Shown here: positions 55,002-64,000 of the stretch, in pieces | Layout of the letters: every line of letters starts with the position of its first letter | Position numbering within the stretch: position 1 is the stretch's first letter | Assembly: GCA_963731035.1 (NCBI GenBank) | Contig: CAVSUY010000009.1 | Coordinates: 124,001-188,000, forward strand | DNA: 64,000 bases | Direction of reading: 5' to 3' | DNA from: JAANXG01 sp963731035 | GTDB lineage: Bacteria; Pseudomonadota; Gammaproteobacteria; Arenicellales; JAANXG01 | Program-made: the position numbers and the translations under genes | Notes under the pieces: model-generated | Databases searched by the model: none | What the model saw: the letters and a program-made list of their open reading frames with translations, nothing else | What the model was told of the DNA's origin: nothing

Positions 55002-55131
55002 GAATGGTTACCGGTGAGTTCAAGCGGCAGTTTGAACGCTACGTTCAGGACGATGATTGATGTAAATCATGGCGTGGTGAGCCTGCGGAGACCGACAATG
55101 CATTGCGTCGAAATGGACGCGTTTTCAGCGA

Positions 55132-55290
55132 CTAGCAGGCTGTTGAAAAACAGCCTGCTAGTGGGAGACAGGGACGTCTCGCCGCGAATCAAGCACTGTA
55201 AGTGCTTGATTCGGCGTAGCCGAGTGCGGACAAGCGCCGCGCCCGGCGCGTTGAAAAAGGCCAGGAAGGCGTTTTTCAACATCCAGCTCA
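55132..55290. mobile_element. MITE-like 159-bp element, copy 2
   Basis: Aligns without gaps to 2012-2170 in the same orientation, with about eight mismatches over 159 bases. The left terminus (CTAGCAGGCTGTTGAAAAAC) and its 13-bp hairpin are perfect. The right terminus has drifted (ATCCAGCTCA instead of ATCCTGCTAG), so this copy may be immobile. It sits in the divergent gap 55002-55328 before the efflux operon, so its hairpin and open frame may affect that promoter. Confidence 0.78.
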
Positions 55291-55328
55291 GGGAAAACCA
55301 AAATGGGTAAGCAACGTTAATTCCCAGC

Positions 55329-56795
55329 ATGTGCATCCACGACTCAACCGAGGTGCCCCACCGGCGGCTATCCGTCGCACGCCCGGCTTTCTCCGCGGCT
55401 TTCCTGGCTAACATTATGGCTATCTTTCTGGGTGGCTGCGCGATCGCGGGTTCCGATTACCGGCCGCCCGATACCGTGGTACCGCCGCATTGGCAGGGCC
55501 CGGCGGCGCCGGGCGCGCGCGACGCCGCTACCCTGGCGGATTGGTGGCGGCGGTTCAACGATCCGGTTCTTGATGACCTGATTCAAAAGGCCCTGGCTGC
55601 GAGTACCGATCTCAAGACTGCCCAGGCACGCCTGCGTGAAGTCCGGGCACGACGCGATCTTGCGAGCGCGAACCTCGGACCGACGGTGACGGCTTCCGCC
55701 ACGGCCAGTCGCAGCAAGAGCGGAGGCGAGGCGGCCCATGAACAGTACCAGGGCGGCGTCGACGCCGGCTGGGAGCCGGACCTGTTCGGCGGCGTACGGC
55801 AAGGCGTGCGTGCCGCGGATGCCGATGTGCAGGCGAACCTCGAGTCCCTGCGCGACGTCAGGGTGAGCCTGATTTCGGAGGTGGCGCTCAATTACACCGG
55901 TCTGCGTACCAGCGAGAAGCGGCTGGCCATCGCCGAGGAGAATCTCGCCGCCCAGCAGGAGCTCTATGAGCTCACCCGTTGGCGGCGCCAAGCGGGCCTG
56001 GTGTCGGACCTGGATGAGGCACAGGCTCTTACGCTGCTGCAGCAGAGCCGGGCCAGCCTTCCCAGTCTACGCACTGCAGTTGTTGAAGCCCGCCACCGGC
56101 TGGATATCCTGCTGGCCTTGCCGCCGGGCGAACTGGAACGGACCCTGCGGAGCACGGGGAACATCCCGGTCGCCGATGATAAGGTTGCGGTAGGGATACC
56201 TGCGGCTACCCTGCGCCAGCGCCCCGACGTCCGTGCCGCCGAGCGCAGGCTGGCGGCGCAGGCGGCGCGTCTAGGTGAGGCCCGGGCGGCCCGCTATCCC
56301 AGCCTGCGCTTGACGGGCTCACTGGGACTGCGGGCGGCGAGCCTGAGTGGGCTCGGAGAAGCCGCCGCCACCAATTCGTTGCTGGCGGGTATCACGGCGC
56401 CGATCTTCGACTCCGGGCGCATTCGCAGCAATATCGAGATTCAGGACGCCGTGCTGGAGCAGGATCGTCTCGCATATCAGGGCTCGGTGCTGGTCGCCCT
56501 GCAGGAGGTGGAGAACGCGCTGGTATCGGTGTCCAACTCCAGCCGGCGTCAGGCGGAGCTGATCCGGGCCGCGGCTTCCGCCGGTCAGGCGCTGGAGCTC
56601 GCCCGCCAGCAATACAGCGTCGGTCTGGCGGACTTTCAGACCGTCCTGGACAGTCAACGGACGGTGCTCAATCTCGACGACCAGCTGGCAACCAGTGAGG
56701 GCGACCATAGCACCGCCTTGATCCAGCTCTACAAGGCGCTCGGCGGCGGCTGGACGCCGCAAAGCCCATCCGGAGGAGGCGGGCAGTCCTCATGA
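55329..56795 (+). CDS. Outer-membrane efflux lipoprotein, TolC/NodT family
   Basis: 488-residue outer-membrane factor. A signal peptide ends in a lipobox (LGGC, Cys37), and the sequence then follows the NodT pattern: DYRPPDTVVPPHW, LADWWRRFNDPVLDDLIQKAL, and two coiled-coil outer-membrane-efflux repeats (about 70-260 and 280-470). It forms the exit duct of a tripartite pump. It overlaps the adaptor gene by ATGA. A later ATG (55413) would destroy the signal peptide, so 55329 is chosen. Confidence 0.9.
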   Translation: MCIHDSTEVPHRRLSVARPAFSAAFLANIMAIFLGGCAIAGSDYRPPDTVVPPHWQGPAAPGARDAATLADWWRRFNDPVLDDLIQKALAASTDLKTAQARLREVRARRDLASANLGPTVTASATASRSKSGGEAAHEQYQGGVDAGWEPDLFGGVRQGVRAADADVQANLESLRDVRVSLISEVALNYTGLRTSEKRLAIAEENLAAQQELYELTRWRRQAGLVSDLDEAQALTLLQQSRASLPSLRTAVVEARHRLDILLALPPGELERTLRSTGNIPVADDKVAVGIPAATLRQRPDVRAAERRLAAQAARLGEARAARYPSLRLTGSLGLRAASLSGLGEAAATNSLLAGITAPIFDSGRIRSNIEIQDAVLEQDRLAYQGSVLVALQEVENALVSVSNSSRRQAELIRAAASAGQALELARQQYSVGLADFQTVLDSQRTVLNLDDQLATSEGDHSTALIQLYKALGGGWTPQSPSGGGGQSS

Positions 56796-58090
56796 ACAAG
56801 CAGCAGGACATCCCGGTTCAAACCGAGCGCAGTCTCGAGGAGCTGCTCGTCCGGGGAGACTCAGGCAGTCGTTTCACCCGTCCACGCCTGTGGATCGTCC
56901 TGGCGCTGGTCCTGATCGTGGCCGCCGCGGCCTACTATTTTCTGGCCGGCAAAGGCGACAATGGCCAGGTTCGTTATCTCACCGAGCCGGCGACCACGGG
57001 CAATCTGGTGGTGAAGGTGTCCGCCACCGGCAACCTGCAGCCCACCAACCAGGTGGATGTGGGCAGCGAGTTGTCCGGGATCGTGGAAGAGGTGTACGTC
57101 GACGACAACGATCACGTCAAGAAGGACCAGATGCTGGCGCGCCTCGATCTCTCCAAGCTGCAGGACGCGGTCACCAGGTCTCGCGCCAACGTGGACGCCG
57201 CCAAGGCCCAGGTGCTGCAGGTGCAGGCCACCACGGTGGAAGCGCGTGCCAACCTGGGGCGTTTTAAGGAAGTATCGCGGCTGTCTGGCGGCAAAGTCCC
57301 TTCCAAAAGTGAGATGGATACCGCCGAGGCCAACGTGAAACGGGCTGAGGCTGGCGAGGCCAGCGCCCGCGCCGGCGTGGCCCAGGCCCAGGCCGCCCTG
57401 CAATCGGACGAGACCAACCTGGGCAAGGCCTCTATTCGCTCGCCCATCGACGGCATTGTGCTCACCAGGCAGGTGGAGCCGGGCCAGACCGTGGCTGCGT
57501 CCTTCCAGGCGCCGGTGCTGTTCACCCTGGCGGAAGACCTGACCAAGATGGAGCTGCAAGTTGACGTCGACGAGGCGGACGTCGGCAAGGTACAGGTGGG
57601 GCAGGACGCCACCTTCACTGTCGATGCCTGGCCGGGTCGGCAATACAAGGCGGTGATCACCCAGGTGGGCTACGGCTCCCAGGTCAAGGACGGTGTGGTG
57701 TCCTATCCTGCAACCTTGCAGGTCACCAACGATGATCTCAGCCTGAGGCCGGGCATGACGGCTACCGCCGACATCACCACGCTGACCCGGGACAACGTGC
57801 TGCTGGTAAGCAACGCCGCGCTGCGTTTCACGCCGCCGCCACAATCGGCAACATCGAGCTCGAGCGGCGGCCTGCTGCGTGCCTTGATTCCGCATCGGCC
57901 GCGATCAGTCCGTAGGCCGAACAACTCGAGCAACGGCGAAGGGATCCAGCATGTGTGGGTGCTGCGCGGCGGCACGCCGGTGTCGGTGGAGGTGAAGACA
58001 GGACCCAGCGACGGCCGGGTTACCGAAATCACCGGCGGCGACATACAAGCCGGTACGGAAGTAATCACCGAAGCCGTGACCGGCGCGTGA
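56792..58090 (+). CDS. macA: MacA-type periplasmic adaptor
   Basis: 432-residue membrane-fusion protein. An N-terminal helix (about 32-51, LWIVLALVLIVAAAAYYFLA) anchors it. The split biotinyl-lipoyl domain begins VVKVSATGNLQPTNQVDVG and resumes at ASIRSPIDGIVLTRQVEPGQTV, with an alpha-helical hairpin in between (AVTRSRANVDAAKAQVLQ). Partner of the MacB-like ATPase and permease that follow. The stop overlaps the ATPase start as TGATG. Confidence 0.92.
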   Translation: MNKQQDIPVQTERSLEELLVRGDSGSRFTRPRLWIVLALVLIVAAAAYYFLAGKGDNGQVRYLTEPATTGNLVVKVSATGNLQPTNQVDVGSELSGIVEEVYVDDNDHVKKDQMLARLDLSKLQDAVTRSRANVDAAKAQVLQVQATTVEARANLGRFKEVSRLSGGKVPSKSEMDTAEANVKRAEAGEASARAGVAQAQAALQSDETNLGKASIRSPIDGIVLTRQVEPGQTVAASFQAPVLFTLAEDLTKMELQVDVDEADVGKVQVGQDATFTVDAWPGRQYKAVITQVGYGSQVKDGVVSYPATLQVTNDDLSLRPGMTATADITTLTRDNVLLVSNAALRFTPPPQSATSSSSGGLLRALIPHRPRSVRRPNNSSNGEGIQHVWVLRGGTPVSVEVKTGPSDGRVTEITGGDIQAGTEVITEAVTGA

Positions 58091-58803
58091 TGACTCGTTC
58101 CTCCGGGCTTATCAGCCTGGCCGGCATCACCAAAGTCTACGGTCGGGGCCAGGCGGCCATACAGGCGCTGCGAGGCGTGGATCTTCGCATCGATACCGGC
58201 GAATTCGTGGCCATCATGGGCCCCAGCGGCTCCGGCAAGTCGACGGCGATGAACATCCTCGGCTGCCTGGACGTGCCAAGCGCCGGTTCCTACGAATTCC
58301 AGGGTGTGCATGTGGAACGGCTGACGCGAAACCAGCGCGCCCTGCTGCGCCGCTACTTCCTGGGTTTTGTGTTCCAGGGCTTCAACCTGCTGGCACGCAC
58401 CACCGCTCTCGAGAACGTGGAGCTTCCGTTGATCTACCGCGGCGATGCGGCGGTAGCCCGTCACGCGGCGGCGCACGCCGCCCTGGAGCAGGTCGGCCTG
58501 GCCGGGTGGGGCAACCACACGCCTGGGGAGCTGTCCGGCGGACAGCAGCAGCGTGTGGCCATCGCCAGAGCGATCGTCACCAGGCCGTCGGTCCTGCTCG
58601 CCGATGAACCGACCGGCAACCTGGATACGCGCACCAGCCGCGAGATCATGGACCTGATCGGCGCCTTGAACCGGGACGAGGGCATTACCGTGCTCATGGT
58701 CACGCACGAGCCGGACATGGCCGCCTGCGCCAGGCGGATCGTCCGTTTCGTGGACGGCCGGCTGGAGAGCGACGAGCGCAGCGAAGAGGAAGCCGCGGTC
58801 TGA
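58090..58803 (+). CDS. MacB-type ATP-binding subunit
   Basis: 237-residue ATPase with Walker A GPSGSGKSTA, Q-loop VFQGFNLLARTT, signature LSGGQQQR, Walker B VLLADEPTGNLD and H-loop THEPD. In E. coli MacB ATPase and permease are one polypeptide; here they are two coupled genes (TGATG overlaps on both sides). It powers the tripartite pump with the adaptor and outer-membrane factor. Confidence 0.93.
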   Translation: MTRSSGLISLAGITKVYGRGQAAIQALRGVDLRIDTGEFVAIMGPSGSGKSTAMNILGCLDVPSAGSYEFQGVHVERLTRNQRALLRRYFLGFVFQGFNLLARTTALENVELPLIYRGDAAVARHAAAHAALEQVGLAGWGNHTPGELSGGQQQRVAIARAIVTRPSVLLADEPTGNLDTRTSREIMDLIGALNRDEGITVLMVTHEPDMAACARRIVRFVDGRLESDERSEEEAAV

Positions 58804-60005
58804 TGCTCTGGAATACGCTGCTTCTCTCCCTGAGGGCCATTCGACGCAACCTGCTGCGTTCCTCGCTCACCATGCTGGGTGTGGTCATCGGCGTGGCGGC
58901 GGTGATCACCATGGTGACGCTGGGCAATGGTGCGACCAAGGCGGTCTCCGACCAGATCGCCAGCATGGGCAGCAACCTCATCATACTGATACCCGGCCAG
59001 CACTTCGGTCCTGGCTCCAGCGGGGTCGCGGCTTTCAGAATGAGCGATGTCGATGCCATTCGCAACCAGATCAGCTCCATCACGGCAGTCGCACCGGTGG
59101 CGGTCAAGAACGTCACCGTCGTGTTCCAGGCCCGCAACTGGTCCACCAACGTCACCGGCACCAACAACGATTACTTCCGCGCCGGCAACTGGCAGCTCGC
59201 GGCGGGCCGCACCTTTACCGAGGCCGAGGAACGGGCAGGCAAGGCGGTATGCGTGATTGGCGAGACAATCCGCAGCAACCTGTTCGGGAACGAGAATCCC
59301 GTGGGCAGCGAGATACGCATCAAGCAGTTCGCCTGCGAGGTGATAGGACTGCTCAAGGCCAAGGGACAGTCCGCCATGGGGTCCGACCAGGACGAGATCG
59401 TGGTCATGCCCTTACGCACCGTGCAGCGGCGCCTCACCGGCAGCCGGGACGTCAACCGGTTGATGGTGTCGGTCGGCAACAGCGCCTCGATCGACGCCGT
59501 CAAGGAACAGCTGACGCTGTTGATGCGCGAGCGCCGCAACGTCTCCCGCAACGAGGAAGACGACTTCCGGGTGATGGACACCCGCCAGATCGCCGAGACC
59601 CTCACCGGCACCACCCGCATCCTGACCATGCTGCTGGGGGCCGTGGCCGCGGTGAGCCTGCTGGTGGGCGGCATCGGCATCATGAACATCATGCTGGTGT
59701 CGGTAACCGAGCGCACCCGTGAGATCGGCATCCGGCTCGCCATCGGGGCGCTGGAACGTGAAGTGTTGCTGCAGTTCCTCATCGAGGCCGTGGTGTTGTC
59801 CAGCCTCGGAGGGCTGGTGGGCGTCGCCATTGCCACCGGCGTATCCCTGGGCCTGACCGGCATGATGCAGGTGCCCTACGTCTTCGACCCGGGCATCAAC
59901 GTGCTGTCCTTCCTGTTCTCCGCGGTTATCGGCGTTATCTTCGGCTATTTTCCCGCGCGACGAGCGGCACGGCTCGATCCCATCGAGGCCCTGCGGCACG
60001 AGTAA
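58803..60005 (+). CDS. MacB-type permease subunit
   Basis: 400-residue inner-membrane protein with four helices and a periplasmic MacB_PCD domain between helices 1 and 2. N-terminal RAIRRNLLRSSLTMLGVVIG and C-terminal VGGIGIMNIMLVSVTERTREIGIR plus GYFPARRAARLDPIEALRHE are hallmark phrases. The complete operon (duct, adaptor, ATPase, permease) likely exports a macrolide-like compound, siderophore, peptide or lipid; the cargo is not evident. Confidence 0.94.
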   Translation: MLWNTLLLSLRAIRRNLLRSSLTMLGVVIGVAAVITMVTLGNGATKAVSDQIASMGSNLIILIPGQHFGPGSSGVAAFRMSDVDAIRNQISSITAVAPVAVKNVTVVFQARNWSTNVTGTNNDYFRAGNWQLAAGRTFTEAEERAGKAVCVIGETIRSNLFGNENPVGSEIRIKQFACEVIGLLKAKGQSAMGSDQDEIVVMPLRTVQRRLTGSRDVNRLMVSVGNSASIDAVKEQLTLLMRERRNVSRNEEDDFRVMDTRQIAETLTGTTRILTMLLGAVAAVSLLVGGIGIMNIMLVSVTERTREIGIRLAIGALEREVLLQFLIEAVVLSSLGGLVGVAIATGVSLGLTGMMQVPYVFDPGINVLSFLFSAVIGVIFGYFPARRAARLDPIEALRHE

Positions 60006-60015
60006 CCACGCTGCA

Positions 60016-60234
60016 TCAGGCAAAACCCGCCTTGTGCAGACCTTCAACATAGCGCTGTGCGTCTGCGGCGTGCTGGTACGGGTCCAACGCGGTCAGCCAC
60101 TCGTCGTGCCAACGGGATAGCATGCAGAACATCATGCCGGTGGCATGACAAGAGCCATGCCCCGAATACAAGCGCATCGATCTTATGTAGAATTGTGCCG
60201 CGTCCACGCCGGCTCCACCGGGCCGGCTTGTCAT
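60016..60234 (-). CDS. Possible small protein or gene remnant
   Basis: A 72-codon frame whose second half (MMFCMLSRWHDEWL, then DPYQHAADAQRYVEGLHKAG) looks protein-like. It resembles the middle of a larger hydrolase-type protein rather than a complete small gene. The N-terminal part overlaps the presumed promoter of the HisN-like gene. No ribosome-binding site was recognised. Treated as a weak call. Confidence 0.25.
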   Translation of the reverse strand: MTSRPGGAGVDAAQFYIRSMRLYSGHGSCHATGMMFCMLSRWHDEWLTALDPYQHAADAQRYVEGLHKAGFA

Positions 60235-60256
60235 TCTTCATCATCAAGGTTCTTCG

Positions 60257-61081
60257 ATGCATTCGAGTCCGGTTGCCGTCGACCCCGTGTACATGAGAGA
60301 GCTGGCGGGCTTCGCAGAATCATTGGCGGACGCCGCGCGGCCGTTCTCCCGGAAGTGGTTCCGGCGCGAGGTCAAGGTCGATACCAAGGCAGACGACAGT
60401 CCGGTGACCATCGCCGACCGTGAGGTCGAGGCCATGCTGCGCCACCGTATTGCCCGGCAGTTTCCACAACATGGTGTCCTGGGAGAGGAGTTGGGGGAAG
60501 TCGGAACGGGTGCCGACTACGTCTGGCTGATCGATCCGATCGATGGCACCCGCAGCTTTATTTCCGGCAATCCTCTATGGGGCACTCTGCTGGCGCTGCT
60601 GTATTGCGGCAGGCCGGTGCTGGGCGTAATCGACATGCCCGTCGTGAACGAACGCTGGGTGGGTGTTGCGGGACAGCCTACCCATTTCAACGGAGAACCC
60701 TGTTATACCCGCGAGTGCCGCGGTCTGAAGGACGCTGCGATGTATTCCACATCGCCCGATTTGTTTGGCGACCAGGAGGAACGCATGGCCTTCGAGCGTT
60801 TGAGCGCAGCGGTGCGCATGCGGCGTTTCGGCGGCGACTGCTACAACTACGCACTGCTGGCGGCGGGCTACATTGATCTGGTCGTGGAGAGCGGTTTGCA
60901 GCCCTATGATTACCTGGCCCTGGCACCGGTCGTCGAGGGGGCGGGCGGGGTCATCACCGACTGGTCCGGCAGGTCTCTCGATCTGCACTCGTCGGGGCAG
61001 GTGCTCGCCGCCGCCAACACCGACCTGCATCGGCAGGCAGCGGCTTTGATCGAGAACGCCCCCGGGACCTCAAAGTCCTAG
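60257..61081 (+). CDS. Inositol monophosphatase-family phosphatase, HisN-like
   Basis: 274-residue Mg2+-dependent phosphatase. Metal-binding motifs are GEELGEVG (first Glu), WLIDPIDGTRSFISG (the DPIDGT core) and GLQPYDYLALAPVVEGAGG (last Asp). The RSFISGNPLWGTLLAL wording fits the histidinol-phosphatase (HisN) branch of the family; inositol-phosphate activity is possible. The 3' end overlaps the convergent gltD by 12 bases. Confidence 0.85.
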   Translation: MHSSPVAVDPVYMRELAGFAESLADAARPFSRKWFRREVKVDTKADDSPVTIADREVEAMLRHRIARQFPQHGVLGEELGEVGTGADYVWLIDPIDGTRSFISGNPLWGTLLALLYCGRPVLGVIDMPVVNERWVGVAGQPTHFNGEPCYTRECRGLKDAAMYSTSPDLFGDQEERMAFERLSAAVRMRRFGGDCYNYALLAAGYIDLVVESGLQPYDYLALAPVVEGAGGVITDWSGRSLDLHSSGQVLAAANTDLHRQAAALIENAPGTSKS

Positions 61082-62473
61082 GTAGTCGATGATTCCCCCG
61101 GCCGCCTGGCGGCCTTCCCAGACGGCAGTGACCACCAGGTCCGAGCCGCGGACCATGTCGCCGCCGGCGAAGACCTTGGGGTTTGTAGTCTGGAATTTGA
61201 ACCGTCCACCTTCGTCGGCGCGGGTGCGACCGGCACTGTCCACCTGTATGTCGAAGCGCTCGAACCAGTCCGGCGGACTGGGCCGGAAGCCGAAGGCGAT
61301 CAGTACCTTGTCGGCGATGATGGTTTCCTCGCTGTCGGGCACCGGCTCGGGCCGGCGCCGGCCGCGTTCGTCAGGCTCTCCCAGACGCGTCTGAACCACC
61401 TTGACGCCCTGGACTTTTCCGTCGCCGATGATTTCCGCCGGCTGCCGGTTCCACAGGAACCTGACTCCTTCCTCCTTGGCGTTGAATACTTCACGCCGGG
61501 AACCCGGCATGTTCTCCTCGTCGCGTCGGTAGACGCAGGTGACGCGGTCGGCCTGCTGGCGTACGGCGGTGCGTACGCAGTCCATGGCGGTATCACCGCC
61601 GCCGAGAACCACCACCCGTTTGCCTTCCAGGTTGATGCGTGGCAGCGGGTTATCCCATTCCATGACGTGGTTGATGTTCGAGACCAGATACGGGAGGGCC
61701 TCGTAGACGCCGTCCAGATCCTCGCCAGGAAACCCGCCCCGCATGTAGGTATAAGTTCCCATGCCCAGGAAGACCGCGTCGTGCTCATCGAGCAGTCGGT
61801 CGAAAGGGACATCCGTACCCACGCCCGTGCCCAGTACGAACTCGGCGCCCTGCTCCTCCAGCAGCCCGCGGCGGCGGGTGACGATGTGCTTCTCCAGTTT
61901 GAAAGGCGGGATACCGTAGGTAAGCAAGCCGCCGATCTCCTGGTACCGGTCGAACACCACCGGCTTGATGCCGCTGCGGGTCAGGACGTCGGCGCAGGCA
62001 AGTCCTGCCGGACCGGCGCCCACGATGGCGACGCGCTTGTCGGTCCATTCGACGCCCGTCAGATCCGGGCGCCAGCCCTGGGACAAAGCCTCGTCGGTGA
62101 TGTACTTCTCCACCGAGCCGATGGTGACCGCCCCGAAGCCGTCGTTCAGAGTGCAGGCGCCCTCGCACAGGCGGTCGTGGGGACAGATCCGGCCACAGAT
62201 CTCCGGTAGCGAGTTGGTCTGGTGCGACAACTCGGCGGCCTGAAAAAGTCGTCCCTCCGCCACCAGATCGAGCCAGTTGGGTATGTAGTTGTGAACCGGG
62301 CATTTCCATTCGCAGTAGGGGTTGCCGCAGTCCAGGCAGCGCCCGGCCTGGGCCGCGGCGGTGCCGGCATCGTAGTGCGCGTAGATCTCGCCCCACTGGT
62401 GGCGGCGGATCTGGGGCGGGGTCTTGTCCGGGTTCTGCCGCGGCAGGTCCAGGAATTGGAAGTTGTTGCTCAT
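61070..62473 (-). CDS. gltD: Glutamate synthase small (beta) subunit
   Basis: 467-residue NADPH-oxidising subunit that passes electrons via FAD and iron-sulfur centres to GltB. N-terminal cysteines CLDCGNPYCEWKCPVHNYIP and CGRICPHDRLCEGAC bind 4Fe-4S clusters. FAD motif is VAIVGAGPAGLACADVL, NADPH motif VVVLGGGDTAMDCVRTA, and the end is GGDMVRGSDLVVTAVWEG. Full length. It lies 19 bases after gltB on the same strand. Confidence 0.96.
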   Translation of the reverse strand: MSNNFQFLDLPRQNPDKTPPQIRRHQWGEIYAHYDAGTAAAQAGRCLDCGNPYCEWKCPVHNYIPNWLDLVAEGRLFQAAELSHQTNSLPEICGRICPHDRLCEGACTLNDGFGAVTIGSVEKYITDEALSQGWRPDLTGVEWTDKRVAIVGAGPAGLACADVLTRSGIKPVVFDRYQEIGGLLTYGIPPFKLEKHIVTRRRGLLEEQGAEFVLGTGVGTDVPFDRLLDEHDAVFLGMGTYTYMRGGFPGEDLDGVYEALPYLVSNINHVMEWDNPLPRINLEGKRVVVLGGGDTAMDCVRTAVRQQADRVTCVYRRDEENMPGSRREVFNAKEEGVRFLWNRQPAEIIGDGKVQGVKVVQTRLGEPDERGRRRPEPVPDSEETIIADKVLIAFGFRPSPPDWFERFDIQVDSAGRTRADEGGRFKFQTTNPKVFAGGDMVRGSDLVVTAVWEGRQAAGGIIDYLGL

Positions 62474-62492
62474 TGAAGAACGGTTCCTTCGA

Positions 62493-64000
62493 TCAAGCGG
62501 CCCGCATCAGGGTATCCAGCAGCGTATGGATATCCGCGGCCCGCGGCTTCACCACCCAGAAGTAGCGCGCCAGGTCGTGAAAGTCCTCCGCGACCTGGTG
62601 ACCCCAGACGCTGCGCGACTCCTTGGCGTACTCGCGAATTATCCGGTACAGGTAGTTCAGGTGGGTTTCCATGTGCTCGGGTGTCACCCGGTGGATGTCG
62701 ATGAGCTCATGGTTGAACCGGTCGGCGAACAGGCGCTCCCGGTCGAGGACGAATGCCATGCCGCCGGTCATGCCGGCCCCGAAGTTGACGCCGGTCTCGC
62801 CCAGCACGCACACCATGCCGCCGGTCATGTATTCGCAGCCGTGGTCGCCGATCCCCTCCACCACCGCCGTAGCGCCCGAATTCCGGACCCCAAAGCGTTC
62901 TCCGGCCCTGCCGGCGGCCAACAGCCTGCCCCCAGTCGCTCCGTAGAGACAGGTATTGCCGACGATAGGAGTCGCTTCGCTGCGGAAAGTGCTGCGACTG
63001 TGCGGGCGGATCACCAGCTTGCCGCCGGCCATGCCCTTGCCGACGTAGTCGTTGGCGTCGCCCTCGAGATACATGTGAAGGCCGCCGGCGTTCCACACGC
63101 CGAAGCTCTGCCCGGCAGTGCCGGTAAGCCTGATCGTGACTGGAGCGTCCTCCATGCCGGTATCGCCGTGTCGCCGTGCAATTTCCCCGGACAGGCGTGC
63201 GCCGATAGAGCGGTTGTCATTGCGTATCTCATAGTGGAACTCGCCGCCGCTCTTCGATTCGATGGCGGGAAGGATCTCACGGGCCATGCGTTCGGCCAAC
63301 TCGCCCTTGTCGAAGGGCTCGTTCCTCTCGACCCGGCAGAACCGGGGCTTGGCCGGGTCCACGCCGCCGTCGGAGAGGATAGGGGCGAGATTCAGCCGGC
63401 GCTGTCGCTCGGTCTCTCCCGGCCTGGTCTTCAGGAAATCCGTGCGGCCGATGAGCTCCTCCATGCTGCGGACCCCGAGGCGCGCCATCCATTCCCGCGT
63501 TTCCTGCGCCACGAAACGGAAGAAATGAATGACCCGCTCGGGAGTACCGACGAAATGCCTCGCGCGCAATCCTGCATGCTGGGTGGCGACTCCGGTGGCG
63601 CAGTTGTTGAGATGACAGATCCGCAGGTACTTGCAGCCCATCGCCACCATCGGCGCGGTGCCGAATCCGAAGCTCTCCGCACCCAGGATCGCGGCCTTCA
63701 CCACATCGAGGCCGGTCTTCAGGCCGCCATCGGTCTGAAGCCGCACCTTGTCCCGAAGATCGTTGCGGCGCAGCGTCTGGTGGGTTTCCGTCAGGCCCAG
63801 CTCCCACGGTGCCCCGGTGTACTTGATGCTGGTCAGCGGGCTGGCCCCGGTGCCGCCGTCGTAACCGGAGATGGTGATGAGATCGGCGTAGGCCTTGGCG
63901 ACACCGGCCGCCACCGTGCCGACACCGGCTTGGGCAACGAGTTTGACCGACACCAGCGCATCCGGATTGACCTGCTTGAGGTCGAAGATGAGCTGGGCCA
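62493..64000 (-). CDS. gltB: Glutamate synthase large (alpha) subunit, C-terminal part
   Basis: About 502 codons of the large subunit; the N-terminal amidotransferase half lies beyond the window. The FMN/3Fe-4S synthase domain is seen in TISGYDGGTGASPLTSIK, GCKYLRICHLNNCATGVATQ (cluster cysteines) and TDGGLKTGLDVVKAAILGAE. The C-terminal GXGXG beta-helix follows (YVGKGMAGGKLVIRP, CLYGATGGRLLAAGRAGERF, GGMAFVLD). Together with gltD it makes glutamate from glutamine and 2-oxoglutarate. Confidence 0.96.
   Translation of the reverse strand, partial: AQLIFDLKQVNPDALVSVKLVAQAGVGTVAAGVAKAYADLITISGYDGGTGASPLTSIKYTGAPWELGLTETHQTLRRNDLRDKVRLQTDGGLKTGLDVVKAAILGAESFGFGTAPMVAMGCKYLRICHLNNCATGVATQHAGLRARHFVGTPERVIHFFRFVAQETREWMARLGVRSMEELIGRTDFLKTRPGETERQRRLNLAPILSDGGVDPAKPRFCRVERNEPFDKGELAERMAREILPAIESKSGGEFHYEIRNDNRSIGARLSGEIARRHGDTGMEDAPVTIRLTGTAGQSFGVWNAGGLHMYLEGDANDYVGKGMAGGKLVIRPHSRSTFRSEATPIVGNTCLYGATGGRLLAAGRAGERFGVRNSGATAVVEGIGDHGCEYMTGGMVCVLGETGVNFGAGMTGGMAFVLDRERLFADRFNHELIDIHRVTPEHMETHLNYLYRIIREYAKESRSVWGHQVAEDFHDLARYFWVVKPRAADIHTLLDTLMRAA

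Overview
The window reads as chromosomal DNA of a high-GC gammaproteobacterium. Supporting marks are the priA-pqiA-argS-SPOR cluster, the divergent tesA/ybbA-ybbP arrangement, hemE coupled to a PutA lacking an N-terminal ribbon-helix-helix, a gltB/gltD pair, and several families of short palindromic intergenic repeats. The species cannot be named from the sequence; a Chromatiales/Ectothiorhodospiraceae-like lineage is a guess. No rRNA, tRNA, CRISPR array, prophage or full-length insertion sequence was seen.

Layout. 1-5 kb: a glycine-betaine/choline-type binding protein (cut by the window edge), a 2OG-Fe(II) oxygenase, an MttB-family methyltransferase, a decayed sorbosone-dehydrogenase-like fragment and a methylmalonyl-CoA epimerase. 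5-11.3 kb: leftward operon priA-pqiA-argS-SPOR protein-FabD-like acyltransferase. 11.3-16.3 kb: a DnaA-box-like cluster, fructosamine kinase, DUF4404, Nudix, methyltransferase and pckA. 16.4-20.8 kb: ABC exporter (ATPase, FtsX permease with a frameshift) ending in a CrtC/AttH-like lipocalin. 21.6-31.3 kb: an FAD oxidoreductase and a TetR-controlled operon (LolA-like protein, two FtsX permeases, LolD-like ATPase, outer-membrane protein), then a second FAD oxidoreductase and sfsA. This stretch carries at least twenty apparent single-base frameshifts, while most of the remaining window is clean. 31.4-41.3 kb: NodIJ-like ABC exporter, SEX4-like phosphatase, tesA, ybbA-ybbP, a Lon-type protease and a Ca/cation antiporter. 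41.4-48.2 kb: hemE-putA, pyrF and an SLC13-type transporter. 48.3-54 kb: LysE exporters and a compact leftward operon of an APH-fold kinase, an enolase paralogue with altered active site, GNAT, DUF1272, LysE and GFA protein. 54-60 kb: VIT1/CCC1 transporter and a complete MacAB-type tripartite efflux operon. 60-64 kb: HisN-like phosphatase and gltD-gltB (gltB cut by the window edge).

Functional themes. Four separate MacB/LolD/FtsX-superfamily ABC systems lie within 45 kb, pointing to heavy investment in envelope lipid or hydrophobic-compound export. Methylated-amine and amino-acid use is represented by the ProX-like protein, MttB-like protein, PuuB-like oxidases, PutA and the glutamate synthase. 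The most novel-looking unit is the kinase/enolase-paralogue operon at 49.2-53.9 kb. Short non-coding repeats are prominent: a 159-bp MITE-like element with about 20-bp terminal inverted repeats (two copies), an 81-bp inverted-repeat element (two copies), a 109-bp inverted-repeat element with a shorter relative, and several CCCTCTCCC/GGTGAGGG palindromes.
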